Positions 56,251 to 64,000 of a stretch of DNA of 64,000 nucleotides are shown here, in pieces; positions within the stretch are counted from its first letter, which is position 1, and every line of letters begins with the position of its first letter. The notes below the pieces were generated by a model. It was not told the origin of the DNA. It saw only the letters and a program-made list of their open reading frames with translations, and did not search any database. Source of the stretch: Heterobilharzia americana (Eukaryota > Platyhelminthes > Trematoda > Strigeidida > Schistosomatidae); assembly GCA_944470555.2 (NCBI GenBank), contig OX104130.1:43619491-43683490 (forward strand). Direction: 5' to 3'. The translations under genes were made by a program, and so were the position numbers.

Positions 56251-57279
56251 CATGACCCTAAAAGCGTCATACCGCCTACCATACGGTGTAAAAAACTAGG
56301 TAAAGTGATACCACCCTGCCAACATAGCTGAATAGTAAATCCGGAACTCTCGCGAGTACAGCACTCCATCAGTCAACTCACCAGTCAAAGAGAAAAAAGT
56401 ACTTCATGCGCCCACCGATAGAAGCAGACACACCCTATCTGTAGACCTAGACTCACCGCCATCTAACCGAACAACCCGCCAGTTTAGGCCTCGTGCGAAC
56501 GAAATGATGCAAACAAATACAAATAATAAAAAACCCTTTGTACCAAAAAACTGCTCCTTTTGAAAACAGCAGCTTTGATAGGCCAAAAACCAGCAGAATG
56601 AACCAATCTGCTATACTAAATGAAGATGTAACTGGCAATAAAAACCAATACGACCACAAAAATGGGCTACTTTTACCAACCGCATTCGATACAGACCGGG
56701 CAGCAGAAATAACCGGATGAAATTTCCCTTCACAAACGCAACTCAGAATCCTTATCCTTGGTAGAATAGGCATAATAACGCAACGCGTCGATATAGTCTG
56801 TAACACAGGACCCAAGAAGTAACGAAAATACTAATAGTGGACTTTACACAGCGTACAACTCACAAATAAGTCATCCTAGGCCTCGAAATACCACATCCCT
56901 GGCGGCCCAGACATACAACCTGGTTTTTCCACTACCTACCTCCCCTATCCCAGAACCGATTTACTGCACTCCTGATGCCACCACAACCGGTAGTGAAGCC
57001 TGGAATAAGGTATATGCCGAGCGACACACCTTCCCTTATCATATTTACTAGTGACAACAGCAAGCATAACACCCACCATTCGTGCGCAGCACAGCTTGAA
57101 ACGGGACTGGGAGAACTGAGATTTATATCAGTACACTGATGAAGGGATAGCAAGTAAAAACCCCACTCCCCTCCCTTCACTCTCCCAATACCCTTTGTAT
57201 CTAACAGTACTAGTTCATCAACGCGCGATCCATAGCAAGTAAAAATACTTATAAAACAGCCGACATTGGTCCTGATTAC
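56251..57279. other. Unassigned sequence between two CR1-like elements
   Basis: Frames of up to 120 residues occur on both strands (56453-56815 minus, 56932-57285 minus, 56538-56720 plus) without known motifs. It may be the 5' region or ORF1 of element II. Confidence 0.35.
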
Positions 57280-57565
57280 AAGCACCGGCTAACTACAGAT
57301 ACATCAGACGCACACATTACAATCGATGGATACAGAGTATACAGAGAGGACAGAGCCTATAAAAAAGGGGGCGGATGTCTTATCTGTGCGCCAAGGACTA
57401 TTAATAGTGACACCTGCTCAGATCCTGAACTAGGAAAAACTTCTGAATGTGCACGGAAGATTGCATATCCTGATGAACGAGAAGCTACTTATATACTGCC
57501 AAAACATAAGTCAGGAGCCAAGACCATTACAGACCAATTAACATAACCCTGGCCATCTCAAGATT

Positions 57566-57877
57566 ATGAAAAAGGTGATTAAAAATCAAGTGTCTGGTTA
57601 CCTACTGGAATCTAACCATATCAGCTTGTCACAATGCAGTTTTCTGAAGGGAGGATCTTGCGCTACAAACCTGTTCAACTTTTTTAACGAGATCACCAGC
57701 AAAAGAGATCAGAAGGAGATAGCGATAATACTTGACCTCAATATCACTAAAGCCTTCGACAGAGTCCTACACAACTTGCTTATCAGTAAGCTAAGACCTC
57801 TTGGAATCCGTAATCCATTCTTAGACTGGTTAAAATCCCCTCTGCGTGACCCTTACCAAACAACAAAAGTTGGTTGA
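57566..57877 (+). pseudogene. CR1-like RT palm fragment, element II
   Basis: 103 residues: MKKVIKNQVSGYLLESN, SLSQCSFLKGGSCATNLF (family Q-x-GF-x-G-S), and motif A AIILDLNITKAFDRVLHNLL with its first catalytic Asp. Frame ends at 57875 before the QGS block, which follows in another frame (VVQGSVLG near 57910). Confidence 0.8.
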
Positions 57878-58146
57878 TTATCTCAAAGCCTAAACCAATA
57901 GCCAGTGGAGTTGTCCAGGGCAGCGTCTTAGGTCTACTCCTCTTCATGACACACATCAATAGCATATGTGAGTGTTTCAAGGTAGGCAATCCATTCTTAT
58001 ATGCGGACGACCTAATCTTGACTATTAGCTTGATGTAGGAAGAACCAAGATGTGTTAGCAAATGGTGCAACACCCAGCGACTTGAATTTAACACAGAAAA
58101 ATGTGGCTGGATATGTGTAGGTGACCGTGCACTCGGACTAAACCAA

Positions 58147-58809
58147 ATGATAACCGGGCATTCACTCCCAAGACTTAGGACTCGATATTCTTACAACCCG
58201 ACTTTCTCCGAGAACGTATCCACACAGGTGTCGAAATCATGCGAACTGGTGGGTTTCTCATTACGGAACCTCTGTAGTACCGAATCTGGAGTTATCCTGC
58301 ATAAAACATGTGCCCGACCACTGCCCAAACATCATTCACTTATATACAGCAGTAAACGGGTTACGGACAGACTAACGGTAGAAGGGGTGCATGGGCTTTT
58401 TACGATGAGAACACTCAACACGAATAAGGACGTAAAAAGTGCCATCAGGTCCAACATCCTAGGACTCGAACCACCATGGAAACGAAGGCTCACAATGAAC
58501 CTAATACTGTTTTACTAGCACCTTAACAGGCTAACTTATAGTTCATGCACAGAAATGTGGTTCAGAAATAAAACTGCACATGGATTAAGAAACTTAACTT
58601 CTACAGTAGCAATTGAGCGTTTCAAAACGGCCGCTAGAGGGTGCTTCTTTGTGGTAAAATATGCTCAGATATGGAAAAGTTTGCCTACGAAAACACGAAA
58701 ATCAAACACTTTGACCAGGTTTATAAGGCTGCTCAACTCCACGCTACAGGACAGCACCACTAATACTGCTGCCAGAACTGCAGAGATGTTAGAGCCCCTA
58801 AGTATATAA
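58147..58809 (+). pseudogene. CR1-like RT C-terminal remnant, element II
   Basis: Frames 58147-58518 and 58555-58809. They carry SCELVGFSLRNL, an EPPWKRR-type block, AHGLRNLTSTVAIERFKTAA, FFVVKYAQIWKSLPTKTRKS and TRFIRLLNS, the LP-x3-R-x-S and F-x-R-x-L tail that ends CR1-group proteins. The two frames are separated by a stop at 58516. Confidence 0.75.
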
Positions 58810-59519
58810 TCGATTTCCAACCCCAAAGGTGCAAAGGCCACACCTACTTTTGTTGTTTTTCTCTACTAAAATTTCAGATAGTCGCAACAGGAATATATCA
58901 TCAGATTATGAAGAAGCTAGATTATGATGAAAATTTACGAAACCATCTGGAAATCTGAACGCTAAACGAACAAAAGATGTAACTCGAAACCTCGAAGGCC
59001 CACATCATCAGGATAACCCTCAGCGATGACAGCAGGACAAAAAGGAGGAATATATGTTGCTAATTCTAAACATTCCGCTTTTTCCAAGCAATGAAACTAT
59101 GCTCCTGCAAAAATTACTTTTTAATAAGTTAGAATTACTAATCCTACTCACTCATTTGGTCTTCTCACCATATGAACATTTATCGATCCTCTAATTACTC
59201 AGATTTCTGGACGGTCATATTGGCAACGTAAATCTGGATCAACAGTAAGATCCAGGAGATCAACTCACCTATAAACTTTGAAGTGAACATATTCGCAATA
59301 ATGCCATGCAATAGACCTCTCTAGTACTCCATCTAGCAGGGGATATACCTCCTTGATAATTTTGCTCGCCTTAAAGTACGCGGTATGAAAAACGCACTGC
59401 TATTGTTCCACAGTTTTTCCAAATATTTATTCCTCTGCACCACAATATCTAATTCTGATGGCGTACGGTAATACCTGAATAGATATTCACTTGGATTACA
59501 TGATTGTGTTGAAGCTTAC
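58810..59519. other. No recognisable gene
   Basis: Probable 3' untranslated sequence of CR1-like element II followed by AT-rich sequence. No domain or internal repeat noticed. Confidence 0.4.
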
Positions 59520-59720
59520 GGATTCTCGGAATCGTCACTGTGGGTTCTTTTGGTCGCCAAAGCTATAAGTATAGGCTTCCTAGGTGAGGGTGACATGGAG
59601 ATCATGTGGAGAAGAAATGAAAGCTTGCTGGTAATAACGGAACCAGGTTCGAAAGCCTGCAGAGGACAGAGTGAAATGAAGGTGTGCTACTGAAGCTCTA
59701 TGTTCCATTAGGAACCAAAG
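59520..59720 (+). mobile_element. RTE-like 3'-end scrap, copy E
   Basis: GGTGAGGGTGACATGGAGAT and the following GAAGAAATGAAAGCTTG, CAGAGGACAGAGTG and CTACTGAAGCTCTATGTTCC match the 3' end of copy C (33770-33905) with many substitutions. It is the terminal 200 bases only. Confidence 0.7.
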
Positions 59721-59769
59721 TAAAAAATAGTGGTAATAATGGACGAAGTGATTCACATTTGTATCTTGA

Positions 59770-60190
59770 CACTTCTTGTGTTACCTGGAGAAAAATGAGG
59801 CCTGAACCTAATACGTCCGTTGTCACAGTCTGCACCTTTCGCTTGAAATAATGTTGAAAATCTTATGAAGGAATGTATGCATAGTTTGTTTATTTACTAT
59901 ACTTCATTGATGATTCCGTAACTGTGCAATTAATGCACGTTAACGCCACTCCACACCGGAGATTCATAATCCTGATGGATATTACGACTGGGAGCCAAAT
60001 ATCCTCACTTTCCCAACTCCGGCACCCAGGAGCAATAAACTGGTTTGTATGCGCCAAGTGGACCTTAAGTATATCTTGTCTGCCACTTACACTGGCCGTG
60101 GGAGCCTTGCGGTTGGTTGGAATTTCACGCGACTCTGGCACCACGAATGGCGAAAAAAGAAGGCGCGACTGGAAACGATTCAAACTTCAG
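59770..60190. repeat. Unclassified dispersed repeat, copy 1
   Basis: Matches 62585-62945 in the same orientation over about 360-400 bases with roughly one difference every 5-8 bases, for example CTGGAGAAAAATGAGGCCTG against CTGGAGAAAAATAAAGCTTG, and CCAGGAGCAATA in both. Antisense frames (59890-60183 and 62698-63006) share FSPGN-like and SWESEDIWL blocks, so it may be a coding remnant on the minus strand. Confidence 0.75.
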
Positions 60191-60269
60191 CGCCCTGTAC
60201 ATACTGAAAAGCGGTAGTTTCTTGTTCATTTAATAACTTGTGTAATCTGACTTTTTTGATGGAAGTTAA

Positions 60270-60540
60270 TGACCTCCCTTCCATACCATTCAGGTCCCGT
60301 AAGATCTTGTAGATTTCCCAAGATATATCGATGTGACAGTGCCTGTAAATTGGCACCTCTCACATTAATTTACCACCACAAGAATAAAATATTAATTTAT
60401 TTATTTATGGTGTTTTTCATAGGGTTTACCTACTTCCCCTCTATGCTATTCAGGACCAGTAAAATCTTGTAGATTTTTTGATACATATATCACTGTGACG
60501 ATGCTCGTAAACTGGCTTCTCTCACGTCTAATTTCTAACG
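60270..60540. repeat. Imperfect tandem duplication, about 165-nt period
   Basis: 60270-60365 and 60435-60530 align: TCTTGTAGATTTCCCAAG against TCTTGTAGATTTTTTGAT, CCATTCAGGTCCCGTAAG against CTATTCAGGACCAGTAAA, and GCACCTCTCACA against GCTTCTCTCACG. Confidence 0.8.
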
Positions 60541-62584
60541 TGAAAACAAAGTACTTATTTATCGAACTTTTCTGTTTTCCTTACATAAGGTTTACACAAG
60601 TTATTAATAATAATAATTTATTCCTGAATTTACAAGTGCACATCAGTTTTACAGATACGGCTATAACAACTGTTGGTGGAAAATCTTCTTTAATCCTTTT
60701 AAATTTTTTAGCGCCTTTTCATCGCAGGTAGTGGAAATCCCTAGTCCGAAAAAATGTAAAATGCACATCACAAACAAATAGGGCGCTTAAAGTTAATTGT
60801 TGAGTTTTCACTATGCTTTCAGGTTATCTGGCAGAAACGAAAGTCATATTTGATGAATATGTAAAGCCATCGTTCAAAAAGGAAAGGGAGTAACCGGGCA
60901 ATTTCTTTCTTATAAGAGGTAATGCTGGTCATACCACTCAAATGCTTTGATTTCAAGGATCATGTACGTTGACGGAAGTGCCATGGCAGATTACCGCAGT
61001 TTTCAAAGGACACGCGCCTCCAGCTTCGTTGAAACATCAAGATATACTTCCTAACAAAACGACCTATTTTTGTTTATTCATACTAAATTGAACATTTGTT
61101 CACTTCAGCCGCCGTAATGGGCTTCATTCTTTCTAACGGCTCGTTGAGCGTTTGTCAAATTCCTTCGAATATGGAGGTCAGGTAGAAGAATCCGCACCCG
61201 TAGACAATGTTGCAAGCATCTTTCTGCATTCTTGTAAACGGCTCACAGCCGCAGTGGACGAAATGGGACCGGTCAGTGAAACACTGGATGGTCGCCTGAG
61301 CTTCGAAAACAGGGAATAAACTTTCCCACGACTTTGACACTTTTGCTTTCGTTGTGTAATCCACATCAGAGGGCTTTCTTATAGACCTTGACTGGAATTA
61401 CTTGAGTGAGTGTTTGAAGTTTAATCATTTTTTTGGGGCTTAGGGTTGATCTTCGTGTTGTCACAACTTAAGTCCATTTGTCAAAGTTTTGAGACCTAAA
61501 GATAGCGAGGGGGCGCAGAGGCAATATGCCCTTGGATAATAGATCAGTGATATCTGGAACATCTTCGAGGATCTAGGCCGTAGCGACAAAAAGTCTTCTT
61601 TGGGCGAGGCTACTGCGAAAAGCAAGCACAGAACTACATCCAATGGGTGACCCAGAGTCAGTGGTGGTGTGAAGAGCAAACACTGTCAGCTCTTTATCAA
61701 GCCCTATGTAGGCAACCGAAGGGAGCCTTAGCCGTTTAAGTGACGCCAGATCGGCGCCACCGCACAGTGTCTCGTCTGAAAACTTAATTTTGTGAGATGT
61801 TTCAGATGCACTTTGGGCTCTAAAACAGCTCACTGGGGGCAGGAACAAACCGTTCAAATTGTTCATCCTCTTCGGGTAGATCGCATCAAATTTAAGGCAG
61901 GGTGGAGTATCAACCCATAGAGCTGGTTCCTGTCACTGTTCGAATGGCTGTACCGAGTCCATACACCCGGTGAAAGTGAATGGTCACAATTTCATGAAGC
62001 TGGATACCTCCTTCACAAGGCACCTGACGAACAAAAAGACATTTGAGATGGTCGATCTTTCGTCTCGGTTGTGGGACCATTTGGGACTAACCAGGAAGTG
62101 AAAATTTGACAGTTTTGGGTCCCCACGCAGCCTTGAACTGACCCAGCGTCGGCTTCAGTGTTAACGAAGACGTTCGGCGAGTAGGGCAACCTGTTAGAGT
62201 GATACAAAGAAGTTATGAATGAAGAACCAGTTAGTTGGATGCATGATTCAACGGAGCAGCCTACATTCATCACCAGGAGTGGTCCGATGTAATGTATTCC
62301 ACATCGCACAGCCATAAACGTCAGAGCTCTGTCATATAATAATAATATCTATTCCTGAATATGCAGGCACACACCATTTTGAATAAGTTTATACACGAAT
62401 TACATTCATCCTAATGGAAGGCAATCTGAATCCCTACCCGTTTTCATTAGAAGATATAAGTGCTGCACGTTTATACAGTGGAAAATCCCAACAGAATAAA
62501 TGTGCAGAAAATTTACAAGTTGGACGAGTGGAAGTATTGTCTTCTCAATGCTAAAAAAAGCCAGGTTTGCATCTAGACATTACA
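60541..62584. other. Unassigned sequence, no recognisable gene
   Basis: Minus-strand frames of 97 and 100 residues (61573-61866, 62013-62315) are not recognised. Two spots (60601 and 62335) share AATAATAAT followed by TATTCCTGAAT, suggesting ends of related repeats. Confidence 0.4.
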
Positions 62585-62945
62585 GGTATTACCTGGAGAA
62601 AAATAAAGCTTGAAGCTAATGCTTCCATTGTGACAGTTTGCGCATTTTGCTTGAGATAATGGTGAAAAGTTTATGAAGAAATGTATGCATGAATTGCTTA
62701 CATATTGTACTTCTTTGATGTTTCCAGGACTGTATAATTCATGCATGTTAATACCATTCCACAACACAGATTCATAATCTTGATGTATATCATGACTGAA
62801 AGCCAAATATATTCACTTTTCCAACTCCAGCATCCAGGAGCAATAGACTTGTCCGAATGTACCAAATGCACTTCCAGAACATCTCGTCCTTCGTTTTCAC
62901 GGGTCGTGACAGCCTTGCATTTGGTAAGTGTTGGACTTTGCTGGT
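62585..62945. repeat. Unclassified dispersed repeat, copy 2
   Basis: Second copy of the 59770-60190 repeat, same orientation, 2.8 kb away. Confidence 0.75.
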
Positions 62946-63453
62946 CACTTTTATAATAAGTAAATCCTAGATTTTGATAAATATGAAGTTTCAGTCCAGT
63001 GAACACTTTTATTTCTGCTTGCTGTAGTTAGGTATTCTGAACTTAGTTAAACTGGTTACCTTCCACGAATGGTAGTTCCAGCCATGGTCTGTTCCTTGAG
63101 TAATCAATCCGCGAAGGCAACAAGGCCGACATTTAGAACTGAATTACTTTTATACAACGGGAAAAACAGACAAAGCAGCAGGTGGAGAAGGCAAGAATTT
63201 CAACAAGGAGAGTGTTTTTTCCATGTTCTATGTTTCTCCCTACTTAACTTCCCTTGCTATGGCGCTCATTGTACGTCCTTTTTCTATAGAGTATTTAAAA
63301 ATATAAAGTTCATGCTGTCATGTGGTGTGGGGTTTCTGTTTTTGATTACCGTGTTGGGTGGGGCAGAATGTGCCGTTAGCTTAAGGTGGTAACTAACGCA
63401 AGTCTCCTCAACGCTTTGTATGAAAGGTCGTTGTGGGTGTGGTGGTCGTCTCA
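62946..63453. other. No recognisable gene
   Basis: A 107-codon plus frame (63069-63392) has no known motif. The T-rich part nearest 63453 is probably the 3' untranslated sequence of the minus-strand CR1-like copy. Confidence 0.4.
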
Positions 63454-64000
63454 TTATACATTGAGAGAGCCCTCATATACGAAATGTCGTGAAGGAGACT
63501 GTTGGTGCATTCGATTAGCCGGGAAAATCACCGGATGATAAGAAGCCAGCCAGTAACCGACCAAACTCAGGGTTGATTTAAAAGCCTTCACTCTAGCTGG
63601 AAGTCTGCTCCACAACTGAGGGAATTCGACAGTTAAGAAGTTTGCGCGCAAGCCAGACTTGAACGATTTCATTTTGACGCTATGGGTGTGGTTGCGCTGA
63701 CCACAACAACTGTTGTGTTCGATCTGAAACTCACCGCTGTCTTTAAGTGTGTTTATGTAACACATTAGAGAATAGTGTCAGGTTAATTTTGATTCGTCCC
63801 ATCCAAAGTGTTTCTAGACTTAGTGTTCTGCATCTGGAGCTGTAGTCCTGTTTGTAATCCGGGTCGCAATAATCTAGCTGCCAAACGCCCTCGGATACTC
63901 TCTGTCTTACGTTTGCCTTTTATGCGGATACCACTCAGTACAAATGGACAGTATTCTAGTAGTGGACGTATTCAAGTTTTATAGAGTAGCAACTTGACTT
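63454..64000 (-). mobile_element. CR1-like element III, 3' end, continues past window
   Basis: Minus strand from 64000: a YCPFVLSGIRIKGKRKTESI block, then RLRT-like sequence and a WMGRIKINLTLFSNVLH block near 63790, then frame 63765-63454 with KSGLRANFLTVEFPQLWSRL and ARVKAFKSTLSL. This order (L-E-Y-C-P-x-W, then RR-x-DL-x-x-LF-x-LH, then W-x-x-LP-x-x-V-x-x-x-S-x-x-x-FK) is the C-terminal RT tail of CR1-group elements. Frames are shifted between the first two blocks. The upstream catalytic part lies outside the window. Confidence 0.75.

Larger units (their letters stand above)
57280..58809 (+). mobile_element. Decayed CR1-like element II
   Basis: Plus strand: endonuclease start TSDAHITIDGYRVYREDRAY with KKGGGCLI (57300-57400), then a direct jump to RT fingers near 57490, RT palm (57566-57877), motif C LYADDLILT (57994-58020) with a following KWCNTQRLEFNTEKCGW, and the thumb/C-terminus to 58809. 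Most of the endonuclease is deleted. Motif C is intact but frames are broken at several points. Confidence 0.8.

Overview
This is animal nuclear DNA, most likely from a blood fluke (Schistosoma or a close trematode). The evidence is AT-rich sequence, long introns packed with degenerate RTE-like, CR1-like, Penelope-like and CACTA elements of the kinds known from schistosomes, tRNA-headed SINE-like repeats, and one gene that combines a 38-nt intron with multi-kilobase introns. No bacterial genes, operons or CRISPR arrays are visible.

Only one host gene could be built with confidence: a complete minus-strand orthologue of ariadne-2 (ARIH2/TRIAD1), an RBR-type E3 ubiquitin ligase. Its eight coding exons run from 51874 down to 8322. 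All GT/AG borders and codon phases agree, giving 1746 nt including the stop (581 residues). The exons are 51780-51874, 51630-51741, 34511-34745, 30807-31285, 23718-23999, 15631-15676, 11412-11539 and 8322-8690. The order is acidic N-terminus, UBA-like region, RING1, IBR, RING2 with the catalytic Cys, and the Ariadne domain. RING1 carries an insertion of about 75 residues between its second and third zinc ligands.

Layout: 475-2744 is a broken CACTA-type DNA transposon (minus). 4622-5798 is an RTE-like copy (D) that has its 5' end but not its 3' half. 8322-51874 is the ARIH2 locus, whose introns hold SINE-like repeats (9729, 16460), two related hairpin repeats (10986, 16205), a Penelope-like element (13551-15115), a second non-LTR family here called F2 (16795, 24290, 28600, 35480, 37500, 40260, 41690), a foldback/MITE-like family (17557, 38775), three RTE-like copies (A 19757-23151, B 24837-28231, C 31494-33910) and a CR1-like element (about 45720-51090) interrupted by a 1.94-kb near-perfect palindrome (46310-48251). 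From 51875 to the end there are two more decayed CR1-like elements (54182-56250, 57280-58809), an RTE-like scrap (59520-59720), an unclassified repeat present twice (59770, 62585), an imperfect tandem duplication (60270-60540) and the 3' end of another CR1-like element on the minus strand (63454-64000).

Every transposon coding region seen is broken by stops, frameshifts or lost motifs. I see no convincing new functional system. The most unusual points are the RING1 insertion, the giant palindrome, near-identical RTE-like copies flanking essential ARIH2 exons, and a pentanucleotide tract that switches the RTE-like reading frame between copies.
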